A stretch of DNA of 35,685 bases from Parabacteroides sp. (GTDB lineage: Bacteria > Bacteroidota > Bacteroidia > Bacteroidales > Tannerellaceae). A program made the position numbers and the translations under genes. Within the stretch, counting starts at the first letter, position 1, and each line of letters starts with the position of its first letter. This document shows, in pieces, positions 1 to 9,483 of this stretch. The notes under the pieces are model-generated. The model was not told the DNA's origin. It worked only from the letters and a program-made list of their open reading frames with translations, and did not search any database. The stretch covers positions 1 to 35,685 of the forward strand of contig JAJBTJ010000130.1 of assembly GCA_020860905.1 (NCBI GenBank). The letters are read 5' to 3'.

Positions 1-99
1 AGGCGGCACCTCGGCATAATCAAAGCAGGGTTTTGCTTTATGCGCGCGGCTTGCACTATTTTTCTTCGAAAGAACGATCGGGAATCTAAAAGAAAGGAA

Positions 100-1026
100 A
101 TGAAACGGGTAAATAAAGAACTTACGTTTTCTTTAGCGGTTCTTCTGCTTTGCATAGGAGCTATCGGATACTTTCTGAACGAAATCCAAAACAAAAAAAC
201 GAATACCCGTACGGACTTATTCACCTTGATTCCGCCCGAAAGTTATGCCGTGCTTTATATCGGCAATGCCGTTTCGTTCCGGCAGTTTTTACAGCAACCG
301 GCCGTTTCCCGGCTTTTCGAACGGCATCTGCCTGCCTCCTATTTATCCATCATCCGGAATGCAGGGACGCATACCGCGTTCCTGGTGGCTTTCAGCCCGG
401 AAGGCTGCCTGTTATACGGCAATCCGGACAACCACCATTTTTCCGTAATAAAGAAAAAGGTGTACGAAGAGCCGGCCGCACGTTATTCTCCGCTCAGGCA
501 AAAGTACGCCGGGAGCGAATTGGTATATTATCCCACCGGAGGAAAAGATTTTTTAGGCTACTTTTATCAAGACGGAATCCTGATGACCGGGTACAATAAA
601 AAGTTACTGGAAAAATCGGTATTACAGCATAAGATAGTCCACGCGCCGGATGCAGTACTGGAGTTGCTGCGAAAGGAAACGAACAGGAACGTGCCGGTTA
701 ACTTTCTTTTCCGGGCGCAGCAATTCGACCTCGACCTCTCGCTCGACTCCCTACGCTTGTTTACCGGACGGAACGGATGGGTAAGCGCCGATTGCACCCT
801 GCAACACGATACCTTATGCGCTTTCGGCTCCGTTCCGCTGGACGCCCCGGATGCGAAAGCGATTAACGACTCGGTTACGCGCCTGTTCGCTGATACGCTC
901 GAACGCCGGTTACACGGGCTGATTCCGGATTTGAGCTTCCATACCCAGTTTAGTAAGGAAGGCAATCAACTCTATTATGCCGTTTCGGGGCACTCCGTTT
1001 CCACCGTCAATCCGTCGTACGAATAA
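100..1026 (+). CDS. hypothetical protein with N-terminal membrane anchor / signal-like segment
   Basis: ORF 40..1026; the more plausible start is ATG at 100 (MKRVNKELTFSLAVLLLCIGAIGYFL), a hydrophobic N-terminus followed by a soluble domain. No family recognised with confidence. Confidence 0.7.
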   Translation: MKRVNKELTFSLAVLLLCIGAIGYFLNEIQNKKTNTRTDLFTLIPPESYAVLYIGNAVSFRQFLQQPAVSRLFERHLPASYLSIIRNAGTHTAFLVAFSPEGCLLYGNPDNHHFSVIKKKVYEEPAARYSPLRQKYAGSELVYYPTGGKDFLGYFYQDGILMTGYNKKLLEKSVLQHKIVHAPDAVLELLRKETNRNVPVNFLFRAQQFDLDLSLDSLRLFTGRNGWVSADCTLQHDTLCAFGSVPLDAPDAKAINDSVTRLFADTLERRLHGLIPDLSFHTQFSKEGNQLYYAVSGHSVSTVNPSYE

Positions 1027-1754
1027 TAAACGCCCGGCGGAAGCTCTTTTTCTACTACGGCATGTAATCCGATTTTGTGGCTCATGTGGATAAAATAGGT
1101 TCGCTTCGGATGCAGGCGGTTTACGATTTCGAGCGCCTCGTTCACAGAAGCATGCGAAGGATGAGGTGTATGCCTTAACGCGTCGATTACCAACACGTCT
1201 AAATGCTGTAATCTGGAAAATTCGGATTCCGGAAGCGTTTTCAAATCGGTAAGGTAAGCAAAGCATCCGATGCGGAACCCCACAATCGGCAGCGAGCCGT
1301 GCATCACCCGGACAGGAATGATTTCGATTCCCGCAACCGTGAAAGGTTTGCCGGCTTCTATTTCGTTCAACGTTATCTTCGGTACTCCCGGATAAGGATT
1401 TTCTTTAAACACGTAAGGAATACGGTTGCGCACCGCCCGGGCTACTTCCGGTTCCAGGTAAACGGGAATTTCGTGGTGGTGGCGGCAAAACGGGCGCAAA
1501 TCGTCGAGGCCGCCCACATGGTCGTAATGCTCGTGCGTAACCAGCACGCCGTCTAAACGGTCGATACCGGCACGGATAGCTTGCCAGCGAAAATCGGGTC
1601 CGCAATCGATAAGGATGCTTTTTCCTTGCGTACGCACCCATACCGACGACCTCAACCGCCAGTCGCGCTCGTCACGGCTGGTACACACTTCACACCGGCA
1701 TCCTATCTCGGGATTACCCGTAGAAGTACCTGTTCCTAAAAACGTAATTTTCAT
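975..1754 (-). CDS. MBL-fold metallo-hydrolase, PhnP-like
   Basis: MKITFLGTGTSTGNPEIGCRCEVC start; THEHYDHVGGLDDLR metal-binding motif; C-terminal HMSHKIG. Confidence 0.9.
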   Translation of the reverse strand: MKITFLGTGTSTGNPEIGCRCEVCTSRDERDWRLRSSVWVRTQGKSILIDCGPDFRWQAIRAGIDRLDGVLVTHEHYDHVGGLDDLRPFCRHHHEIPVYLEPEVARAVRNRIPYVFKENPYPGVPKITLNEIEAGKPFTVAGIEIIPVRVMHGSLPIVGFRIGCFAYLTDLKTLPESEFSRLQHLDVLVIDALRHTPHPSHASVNEALEIVNRLHPKRTYFIHMSHKIGLHAVVEKELPPGVYYSYDGLTVETECPETA

Positions 1755-1758
1755 CCTC

Positions 1759-2772
1759 TTAACAAATATATTTCACCTCCGGCGTAAGCGTTATCCCGAA
1801 CCGCGAAGCGACCGTTTCCATAATCACGTCTGCCAGCAAAGCGATTTCCGAACCGCTGGCATTGCCTAAGTTGACTAACACCAACGCTTGTTTGTGATAT
1901 ACGGCTGCATTGCCGTAGCTCTTTCCTTTGAACCCGCATTGCTCGATTAGCCAGCCTGCCGGAATCTTGACTTTATTTTCCGGAGCCGGATAAGAGGGGA
2001 TTTCCGGGAATTCGCTTTTCAGCCGGTCGAACTGCTCGACGGATACTACCGGGTTCATAAAGAAACTACCGGCATTGCCCAATTGTTCCGGGTGGGGCAA
2101 TTTAGCCTGCCGCACAGCTAGCACCGCTTCGCGGATATTCGGCAACGAGATTTCGGGATACCGGGAAAGTTCCCGGCCGAGATTTCCGTACGAAAGGGAA
2201 AAACGGGGCTGCTTATCCAACCGGACGGTAACGTACGCCACGATATATTGATTGTCGTACTCCCGCTTGAATATACTGGAGCGGTATCCGTATGCGCATT
2301 CCGCATTCGTAAACACGTGTTTTTCGAGCGTAGGGATATGGTAAGCCTCTACCGTTTCGAGCACATCCTTGAATTCCACCCCGTAAGCTCCGATATTCTG
2401 GATAGCGGCCGCCCCGGTTTCACCCGGAATACCCGAAAGATTTTCTATGCCGCCCCATCCGTTCGCAACGGCATGTTTCACCAGGTCGTCCCACACTACC
2501 CCCGAGCCGACACGAAGATAAACGTGCTCGTTGGCTTCTTTCACAACCGTAATATCCCCTATGCGCGAATGCAGGATAATGCCGTCGAAATCATTCAGAA
2601 ACAGAAGATTGCTACCGCTTCCGATATGGATTTTATTGCATTCCATAAAATATTCGTCGCGCAATGCGGTTTGTAGCTCTTCTTCCGTATCGTACTCGAG
2701 AAACCAACGTGTTTTTACAGGCAAATGAAACGTATTATGTTCTTCCAGCGAATAATTCTGTTTAATTTCCAT
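1759..2772 (-). CDS. murB: UDP-N-acetylmuramate dehydrogenase MurB
   Basis: FAD-binding GSGSNLLF, GIPGETGAAAIQNIGAYG, NAGSFFMNPVV, PAGWLIEQCGFKG motifs. Confidence 0.95.
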   Translation of the reverse strand: MEIKQNYSLEEHNTFHLPVKTRWFLEYDTEEELQTALRDEYFMECNKIHIGSGSNLLFLNDFDGIILHSRIGDITVVKEANEHVYLRVGSGVVWDDLVKHAVANGWGGIENLSGIPGETGAAAIQNIGAYGVEFKDVLETVEAYHIPTLEKHVFTNAECAYGYRSSIFKREYDNQYIVAYVTVRLDKQPRFSLSYGNLGRELSRYPEISLPNIREAVLAVRQAKLPHPEQLGNAGSFFMNPVVSVEQFDRLKSEFPEIPSYPAPENKVKIPAGWLIEQCGFKGKSYGNAAVYHKQALVLVNLGNASGSEIALLADVIMETVASRFGITLTPEVKYIC

Positions 2773-2804
2773 GCGTATGTGGTATTTTTGTTTCTTTCAT
2801 CCGG

Positions 2805-2812
2805 CAAATGTA
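2805..2812 (-). promoter_or_regulatory. putative Bacteroidota -7 element (TACATTTG) upstream of murB
   Basis: CAAATGTA on + strand, TAnnTTTG on - strand, about 33 nt upstream of the murB start. Confidence 0.5.
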
Positions 2813-2899
2813 TGGATATTCCGTTAATAGCAGGCCGGTACTTCCGTTATTTATAGGTAAAAACAGATTGCCTGTGTATAACCCGGACAGGGGGGACAT

Positions 2900-2929
2900 A
2901 AAAAAGGAGTTATTATTTAAAATAACCCC
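2900..2929 (-). terminator. Rho-independent terminator
   Basis: On - strand GGGGTTATT-TTAAAT-AATAACTCC followed by TTTTTT: 9-bp stem with one G-U pair, 6-nt loop, 6 U. Confidence 0.7.
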
Positions 2930-2987
2930 ATTCGATTAATAGATGTTTTCCTACTGTTTCCAAACAGCGCATCACGAACTTTTTCAT
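2913..2987 (-). CDS. candidate 24-aa small ORF (MKKFVMRCLETVGKHLLIEWGYFK) or the body of a small RNA
   Basis: ATG at 2987 reading down to TAA at 2913; -7 element TACTTTTG about 33 nt upstream; strong terminator overlapping the stop codon. Not in the supplied ORF track because of its length. Confidence 0.4.
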   Translation of the reverse strand: MKKFVMRCLETVGKHLLIEWGYFK

Positions 2988-3019
2988 TTTTCTTTTCGTT
3001 TAAAACATGTTTTACAGCA

Positions 3020-3027
3020 CAAAAGTA
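3020..3027 (-). promoter_or_regulatory. putative -7 element (TACTTTTG) of the small transcription unit
   Basis: CAAAAGTA on + strand, TAnnTTTG on - strand; no clear -33 TTTG at ideal spacing. Confidence 0.5.
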
Positions 3028-3262
3028 CTGCATTATTTTCAATTATACATCCTGATACGAGACAAAATTTCTCTTTATCGAAAAACAGCAGGCTGGGTTC
3101 GACCGTTGGCTCGACGTAGCTTTCTTTTCCGCCCGCCACGAAGGGCGTGGACCGCCGGCATTCCGGTATTCTTGTTTAAAACATTAATTATCAGTTAAAT
3201 AAAAAACAAACAGAAATCATGGCTTGTTTTTATCCTGTAACGACATATAAAACAAGCAAGAT

Positions 3263-4162
3263 ATGGAAAATAAAACAAATACCCAGATACCGAATCCCCT
3301 CACCCAATATTATAGCGGGGGATACGAAGTACAGCAACAACCGGCTCCGGGCATACAAGCCGATATGCATCCGAAGCCCGATTGCGGAGAAGAAAGTTAC
3401 CGGGGATGCTGCAAGCTGACAGGCCGGAAAGCTTTAGTTACGGGAGGCGACTCGGGGATAGGCCGCGCCGCCGCTATTGCTTATGCCCGCGAAGGCGCCG
3501 ACGTAGCCATCAATTACCTCCCGGCAGAGCAACGGGATGCCGAGGAAGTAAAGAAATACATCGAAGAAGCCGGCCGGAAAGCCGTACTGATTCCGGGCGA
3601 CATCAGCGACGAGAACTTTTGCAAGCAGTTGGTGGAAGAAGCTCACGAGCAACTGGGCGGCCTCGATATTATCGCCTTAGTTGCCGGGAAACAGGTAGCG
3701 GTAAAGAATTTCGAAGACATTCCGACGGAACAGTTACTCAAAACGTTCGAAGTAAACGTTTTCTCCCTGTTCTGGATTCTGCAACCGGCGCTCAAGTACC
3801 TGCCGGCCGGTGCCTCTATTATTACCACCACTTCCATCCAGGCGTACCGTCCCAGCGAAACGCTGTTGGATTATGCGGCCACCAAGGGCGCCATCATGGC
3901 CTTTAGCCGGGCATTGGCCAAGCAGTTGGCCAAGAAAGGTATCCGCGTAAATGCGGTAGCTCCGGGCCCCATCTGGACTGCGTTGCAGGTAAGCGGCGGC
4001 CAGCCGCCCGAAAAACTGAAAGAATTCGGCAGCACCACCCCGCTCCAACGGGCCGGACAACCGGCCGAGTTAGCCGGCGTATACGTATTTTTGGCTTCGC
4101 CCGAGTCGAGCTACGTAACGGCCGAGGTATACGGAGTTACGGGCGGTAACCATACCTTTTGA
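3263..4162 (+). CDS. SDR family oxidoreductase
   Basis: Rossmann motif [10 protein letters not shown], catalytic YAATK, C-terminal GGNHTF; general-stress-type SDR N-terminal extension. Confidence 0.92.
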   Translation: MENKTNTQIPNPLTQYYSGGYEVQQQPAPGIQADMHPKPDCGEESYRGCCKLTGRKALVTGGDSGIGRAAAIAYAREGADVAINYLPAEQRDAEEVKKYIEEAGRKAVLIPGDISDENFCKQLVEEAHEQLGGLDIIALVAGKQVAVKNFEDIPTEQLLKTFEVNVFSLFWILQPALKYLPAGASIITTTSIQAYRPSETLLDYAATKGAIMAFSRALAKQLAKKGIRVNAVAPGPIWTALQVSGGQPPEKLKEFGSTTPLQRAGQPAELAGVYVFLASPESSYVTAEVYGVTGGNHTF

Positions 4163-4186
4163 CGAAAAGAAACGAAGAAAACCGGA

Positions 4187-4256
4187 CACGAAGACACTCA
4201 GGCGGAAACAGCCGGAAGTACGATAGAAAAACGACGCATTCCGCCTGTTTTCGTGT
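4187..4256 (+). terminator. probable terminator after the SDR gene
   Basis: CAGGCGGAA ... TTCCGCCTG inverted repeat (4199-4207 / 4239-4247) extended by ACACGAA / TTCGTGT, followed by a T-rich stretch. Confidence 0.5.
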
Positions 4257-4363
4257 TTATTTCTTTTGCTACCGGTGGCGGCATACACTCCGGGAACTGC
4301 CGTTTTGCCGCCCCGGATAACAATTGTTATACCTCCGCCTCCTTATTTATCCGAAAAAAATTT

Positions 4364-4371
4364 TACTTTTG
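4364..4371 (+). promoter_or_regulatory. putative -7 element (TACTTTTG) of the men operon
   Basis: TAnnTTTG match 24 nt upstream of ATG 4396. Confidence 0.5.
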
Positions 4372-4395
4372 TAGATAAATCAAAACGCACCGAAG

Positions 4396-5625
4396 ATGAA
4401 GTATAAACTATTGGTACTCGACATTGATGGTACACTAACAAACGACCAAAAGGAAATCACCCCGCGTACCCGGAACGCGTTGCTGCAAGTGCAACACATG
4501 GGTGTTCAAATCGTACTGGCTTCCGGACGCCCTACCCAAGGAATCGTCCCGTTGGTCGAAGCACTGGAACTGAACCACTTCGGCGGTTATATCATGGCGT
4601 TTAACGGAGGACGCATCGAAAACTGTAAAACCGGCGAGCTCATTTTCCGCAAAAAGCTCGATTTGCAGCTACTTCCCTACCTTTACCGCGAAGGTAAACG
4701 GAATAATTTCTCCATCCTTTCGTATGACAAAGATTCCATCCTGTGCGAAAAAGAAGACGACGAATACGCCGTGATGGAGGCCGCTATCAATAAAATGCCC
4801 ATCCGGAAAGTAGACAACCTCATCGAGGCGGTGGATTTCGAGCCGTATAAATTTATGTACGGTGGCGACCCGGAAGCGATTGCCGAAACGGAACAGCGTT
4901 TCCAGAAACACCTGGCCGGCGTAATGGACGTATACCGTTCGGAACCGTTCTACCTCGAATTGGTGCCTTCGCACGTAAACAAAGGCGATTCGCTGAACAT
5001 CCTGCTCGACAAAATCGGGATTAAGGCCGACGAAATCATTGTAATCGGCGACGGATTCGCCGACCTTACCATGATGGAAGTGGCGGGCAAAGGCATTGCG
5101 ATGGCCAATGCACAGGAATCGGTTAAACTGTGCGCCGACGACGTTACGGCTTCGAACAACGAAGACGGGATAGCGCTGGCGGTTGAAAAATACATCCTCT
5201 CGCCTATCCGCACCTCCAAAATTCCGCTCGAACAACTCAACGCCCGTACCCGCCACGCTTTGATGGGTAACCTGGGAATCCAGTATACATACGTTTCGGA
5301 AGACCGGGTAGAGGCCACGATGCCCGTAGACGAGCGTACCCGGCAACCGTTCGGTATTTTGCACGGGGGTGCTACGCTGGCTCTGGGCGAAACGGTAGCC
5401 GGACTGGGCTCGATGGTGTTGTGTGCGGCCGACGAAATCGTAGTAGGAATGCAGGTTAGCGGCAACCACGTGTCGTCGGCTCACGAAGGCGACACGGTCA
5501 GAGCAGTGGGAACCATTATCCATAAAGGACATACTTCGCACGTTTGGAATGTCGACGTATTTACCTCTACCGGGAAATTAGTCTCTTCCATCCGCGTAAT
5601 AAACAGTATTTTAAAGAAGAGATGA
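4396..5625 (+). CDS. fusion of Cof-type HAD-IIB phosphatase and PaaI/YdiI-like hotdog thioesterase; candidate DHNA-CoA thioesterase
   Basis: N-terminal LDIDGTLTNDQKEI and GDGFADLTMMEVAGKGIAMANA (HAD); C-terminal HGGATLALGETVAGLGSM (hotdog); first gene of the men cluster. Confidence 0.88.
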   Translation: MKYKLLVLDIDGTLTNDQKEITPRTRNALLQVQHMGVQIVLASGRPTQGIVPLVEALELNHFGGYIMAFNGGRIENCKTGELIFRKKLDLQLLPYLYREGKRNNFSILSYDKDSILCEKEDDEYAVMEAAINKMPIRKVDNLIEAVDFEPYKFMYGGDPEAIAETEQRFQKHLAGVMDVYRSEPFYLELVPSHVNKGDSLNILLDKIGIKADEIIVIGDGFADLTMMEVAGKGIAMANAQESVKLCADDVTASNNEDGIALAVEKYILSPIRTSKIPLEQLNARTRHALMGNLGIQYTYVSEDRVEATMPVDERTRQPFGILHGGATLALGETVAGLGSMVLCAADEIVVGMQVSGNHVSSAHEGDTVRAVGTIIHKGHTSHVWNVDVFTSTGKLVSSIRVINSILKKR

Positions 5626-6746
5626 CAGAATTTTGCACAGAAGCGCGCACAGGCATCGATACGCTTACGGAAAAAGATTGTTGCCTGGCGCTCTTCCGTT
5701 TACCTTTTACCAGTGACCCCGTGTGTATGATACAAAGCACGGGGTCGCCGGCATTTTTAAGCGACATAAGCCGCCTGAACGGACAAACCGGATTTGTTTT
5801 CGCTCCGTTCGCCCTGTCGCAGAATTATCCGCTTATCCTGATGCAGCCCGATATACGGCTCTCGGGACAGGCGGTTATCGGGCGCCTCGGAGAATTGCCG
5901 CAACTTAAGCGGTTACAACTCCCGTCGGACACGGCCCGGGAAGAAGAAGAGGCCTCCGGAGCAGCCTACCCATTCGAGCGGTATGCCGCTGTTTTTCCAT
6001 CCTTCCTGCGTCCGTTACGACAACACACGTTCGGCAAGTTAGTGCTTTCGCGCACCCAGACTTGTGAAAAAGGAAGCGGCTTCTCGGCTTCGTCCGCTTT
6101 CTTCAAGGCATGCAGGCAGTACCCGTCCGCTTTCGTTTACCTGTTCCACTCGCCGCATACCGGCACTTGGTTAGGCAGCTCGCCCGAGCCCTTGTTATCG
6201 GTCGATAACCGGCAAGGGCACACCGTTGCATTGGCCGGAACGAAGAAAATGCCCTCCGCTCCCGGCGAGGTTGTGCGATGGGACAAAAAGAACCGGTACG
6301 AACAACAGGTAGTAAGCGAGTACATCCGTACCCGGTTGCTTTCGTACGGGCTTACCTGGCGCGAAGAAGGCCCCCGTACCACACAGGCCGGCAAGATATG
6401 CCATTTGCTCACCGACTTTTACTTCGACCTGGCAGATACCGGCCGGCTCGGCGACTTGCTGGCGTTGCTCCACCCCACGCCGGCCGTTTGCGGCGTACCG
6501 AAGGAAGCGGCTATCCGGCATATCCTCGAAAACGAAGGATACGACCGGGGGTATTACAGCGGCTTTACCGGCTGGTTGGTTCCCGGCGGCAAAAGCGACC
6601 TGTTCGTAAACCTGCGCTGCATGCAAATCGGGCGCAAACGGCTTACTTTATATGCGGGCGGGGGCATTATGCCCGACTCGGACGTCAGGACGGAATGGTA
6701 CGAAACCGAAAACAAGCTACAAACGATGCTTACGCTACTGGAATAA
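5622..6746 (+). CDS. menF: isochorismate synthase MenF
   Basis: Chorismate-binding family signatures LAGTKKMP, HPTPAVCGVPKEAA, YYSGFTGW, LRCMQI; start overlaps the previous stop as ATGA at 5622. Confidence 0.9.
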   Translation: MTEFCTEARTGIDTLTEKDCCLALFRLPFTSDPVCMIQSTGSPAFLSDISRLNGQTGFVFAPFALSQNYPLILMQPDIRLSGQAVIGRLGELPQLKRLQLPSDTAREEEEASGAAYPFERYAAVFPSFLRPLRQHTFGKLVLSRTQTCEKGSGFSASSAFFKACRQYPSAFVYLFHSPHTGTWLGSSPEPLLSVDNRQGHTVALAGTKKMPSAPGEVVRWDKKNRYEQQVVSEYIRTRLLSYGLTWREEGPRTTQAGKICHLLTDFYFDLADTGRLGDLLALLHPTPAVCGVPKEAAIRHILENEGYDRGYYSGFTGWLVPGGKSDLFVNLRCMQIGRKRLTLYAGGGIMPDSDVRTEWYETENKLQTMLTLLE

Positions 6747-6772
6747 ACCGTTTTTCATTTACCGAACAACTT

Positions 6773-8461
6773 ATGTACTCGAATAAAAAAAACATACTTC
6801 AACTCGTTGCCTTGCTGCAACAAGCCGGCATCGACCATATCGTGTTGTCGCCGGGGTCGCGTAACGCCCCGCTTATCCATACCTTCGCCGGGCATCCGTA
6901 CTTTACTTGTTTTACGGTGGTAGACGAGCGAAGCGCCGCTTTTTTCGCTCTGGGAATGATACAAAAGCTACAACGGCCTGTGGCTATCTGCTGCACTTCG
7001 GGTACCGCCTTGCTGAATTACGGCTCGGGAGTAGCCGAAGCGTTTTACCAGCAACTCCCTTTATTGGTTATTTCGGCCGACCGTCCGCAAGCCTGGATCG
7101 GCCAGATGGACGGGCAAACGCTGCCCCAGCCGGGCATCTTCCGTACGCTGGTTAAAAAATTGGTGCAACTGCCGGAAATTCATACGGAGGAAGAAGAATG
7201 GCTTTGCAACCGCCTGATTAACGAAGCACTTATCGAACTCACGCGCCATGGCAACGGGCCGGTACATATCAATATTCCGCTGGACGAACCGTTATTCGAA
7301 TTTACGGCCGAAACGATACCGGAAATACGCAGAATACACTATTATCCGTCGCAAACCCCGGCGCCGGCCTGCACCGAACAATTCAAAACCGACTGGCAGC
7401 GCTATGCCAAAAAGATAGTCATCGTGGGGCAAGCCTCTTTCCCCGCTGCTACCCGGGAACTGTTACGCCGGATAGCGCAGCAGGCGGATTGTGTGGTGCT
7501 GGCCGAGCATACCGGCAACCTGCCGTACCCGGAAGTTATCGGTAACTTCGACGCCTTGCTTTATACGCTTCCGGCAGAAGAGAAAAAACGATTCGCTCCC
7601 GAGCTGGTCATCACCCTCGGCGGCCATATCGTATCCAAACGCATCAAACAGCTTTTGCGCGGCAATCTCCCGCAAGCCCACTGGCACATCGGGGAAAAGG
7701 GAGACATTCCCGATTTGTTCCGGGCGCTTACCTGCATAGCGGAAGGCGACCCGGCGCCGTTGCTCCAGGCGATATGCCGGCCGGAGCCACAGCCGGGAAG
7801 CAGTGCTTTTTACCGGTTATGGCGAGAACATTCGGACGCGCTCGCCGCAAAAGCCGCCCAGATACGGGAACGAGGCTTCCCGTTTTCGGACTTGTCGGTT
7901 ACCTCGTATTTCATGGAGGCGTTGCCCGAAGGGGCGGTGTTGCAACTGGCTAACAGCTCGCCGGTACGGAATGCGCAACTCTTCCCGCTCAAGCCGGGCG
8001 TCGAAGTATATTGTAACCGGGGCGCCAGCGGCATCGACGGCAGCATGTCTACGGCCGCAGGATACGCCAGCATACACAATGGGCCGGTATACCTGCTTAT
8101 CGGCGACCTGAGCTACTTGTACGACCTGAATATCCTGTATAACGGAACGATTCCCGACAACTTGCGCATCGTACTGTTGTATAATAACGGAGGGGAAATT
8201 TTCCGGGCGCTACCCGGATTAAACCGCTCGGACAAGCTGGAACGGTATGTTTGCCAGGCTGCGGACGTGAGGGAAAGCCGGTTGCCTTTTCCCGGGAAAC
8301 GGTTGTTTCCGGACGACGGCGCCGAACGTATCCGGCAGACTATCCGGGAGATGGAAGCGCCCGACGCTCCCTGCAAATACGTGGCCGTAATTACCGCCGG
8401 AGCAGATAACAGCGACGTGCTGCGGAATTTTTATCATCAACTAAAAGACTCGACTATATGA
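6773..8461 (+). CDS. menD: 2-succinyl-5-enolpyruvyl-6-hydroxy-3-cyclohexene-1-carboxylate synthase MenD
   Basis: ThDP-enzyme signatures [47 protein letters not shown]. The ORF track start at 6278 is an out-of-frame extension through menF; ATG 6773 is the likely start. Confidence 0.95.
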   Translation: MYSNKKNILQLVALLQQAGIDHIVLSPGSRNAPLIHTFAGHPYFTCFTVVDERSAAFFALGMIQKLQRPVAICCTSGTALLNYGSGVAEAFYQQLPLLVISADRPQAWIGQMDGQTLPQPGIFRTLVKKLVQLPEIHTEEEEWLCNRLINEALIELTRHGNGPVHINIPLDEPLFEFTAETIPEIRRIHYYPSQTPAPACTEQFKTDWQRYAKKIVIVGQASFPAATRELLRRIAQQADCVVLAEHTGNLPYPEVIGNFDALLYTLPAEEKKRFAPELVITLGGHIVSKRIKQLLRGNLPQAHWHIGEKGDIPDLFRALTCIAEGDPAPLLQAICRPEPQPGSSAFYRLWREHSDALAAKAAQIRERGFPFSDLSVTSYFMEALPEGAVLQLANSSPVRNAQLFPLKPGVEVYCNRGASGIDGSMSTAAGYASIHNGPVYLLIGDLSYLYDLNILYNGTIPDNLRIVLLYNNGGEIFRALPGLNRSDKLERYVCQAADVRESRLPFPGKRLFPDDGAERIRQTIREMEAPDAPCKYVAVITAGADNSDVLRNFYHQLKDSTI

Positions 8462-9276
8462 AAAGAGAATGGAAAACGATTAAGGAGTACGAGGATATTC
8501 TTTTCGACTTCTTCGAAGGAATTGCGCGGATTACTATCAACCGGCCGCATTACCGCAACGCTTTTACGCCTACTACCACGGGCGAGATGAGCGACGCGCT
8601 GGCTATCTGCCGCGAATGCGCGGATATTAACGTGGTGGTGTTGACCGGCGCCGGCGACAAGGCTTTTTGCTCGGGCGGCGACCAGAACGTGAAAGGGAAA
8701 GGGGGCTACATCGGGAAAGACGGGGTGCCGCGCCTGAGCGTGCTCGACGTGCAGAAACAAATCCGCTCGATTCCCAAACCGGTTATCGCGATGGTAAACG
8801 GGTATGCTATCGGGGGCGGCCACGTGTTGCAAGTAGTGTGCGATTTATCTATCGCTTCCGAAAACGCCGTTTTCGGACAAACCGGTCCGCGTGTAGGTAG
8901 TTTCGATGCGGGTTTCGGTTCCTCGTACTTAGCGCGTTGCGTAGGACAAAAAAAAGCGCGCGAAATCTGGTTCCTCTGCCGCCAGTATTCGGCTCGGGAA
9001 GCGTTGGATATGGGGCTGGTTAACAAGGTAGTGCCACTTGAGCAGCTGGAAGACGAGGTGGTAGACTGGGCCAAAACCATGATGCTGCACAGCCCGCTGG
9101 CGCTCCGGATGATTAAAGCGGGGCTGAATGCGGAATTAGACGGGCAAGCCGGTATACAGGAGTTGGCCGGCGACGCCACGTTGTTGTATTATCTTACCGA
9201 GGAGGCGCAAGAAGGAAAGAATGCGTTCCTGGAGAAACGGAAACCGGATTTCAGCAAGTATCCGAAGTTTCCGTGA
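8458..9276 (+). CDS. menB: 1,4-dihydroxy-2-naphthoyl-CoA synthase MenB
   Basis: Crotonase fold: [69 protein letters not shown] overlap with menD. Confidence 0.96.
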   Translation: MKREWKTIKEYEDILFDFFEGIARITINRPHYRNAFTPTTTGEMSDALAICRECADINVVVLTGAGDKAFCSGGDQNVKGKGGYIGKDGVPRLSVLDVQKQIRSIPKPVIAMVNGYAIGGGHVLQVVCDLSIASENAVFGQTGPRVGSFDAGFGSSYLARCVGQKKAREIWFLCRQYSAREALDMGLVNKVVPLEQLEDEVVDWAKTMMLHSPLALRMIKAGLNAELDGQAGIQELAGDATLLYYLTEEAQEGKNAFLEKRKPDFSKYPKFP

Positions 9277-9483
9277 GCGGAAGTTTTCTTCGGCCGCTAC
9301 TAACAGACCGATTTCTTTTCAACAAGGAACGAAGGCAAAAACCGGATTCGCTTTTTCCCTGACAGGGCTGTATGAGCCGTTACTACGGTCGGGACTGTCC
9401 CCGGACCGGCCAGGTAACTGCTTGTAGCGGCACAAACGGTTTTATCGCGTATCTTATCACTGACAGCAAAAAATACATGCCTT

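Noticed and set aside
21-40. AAAGCA/TGCTTT hairpin at the window start
   Set aside because: Short stem at the edge of the window without enough flanking context to assign as a terminator.
3090-3125. GGGTTCGACC resembling a tRNA T-loop
   Set aside because: No matching T-stem, acceptor stem or anticodon arm around it.
4669-5541. 290-aa - strand ORF antisense to the HAD-hotdog gene
   Set aside because: Antisense shadow ORF with no domain signatures.
6278-6772. N-terminal extension of the menD ORF through menF
   Set aside because: Out-of-frame reading of menF; MenD starts at [19 protein letters not shown] (6773).
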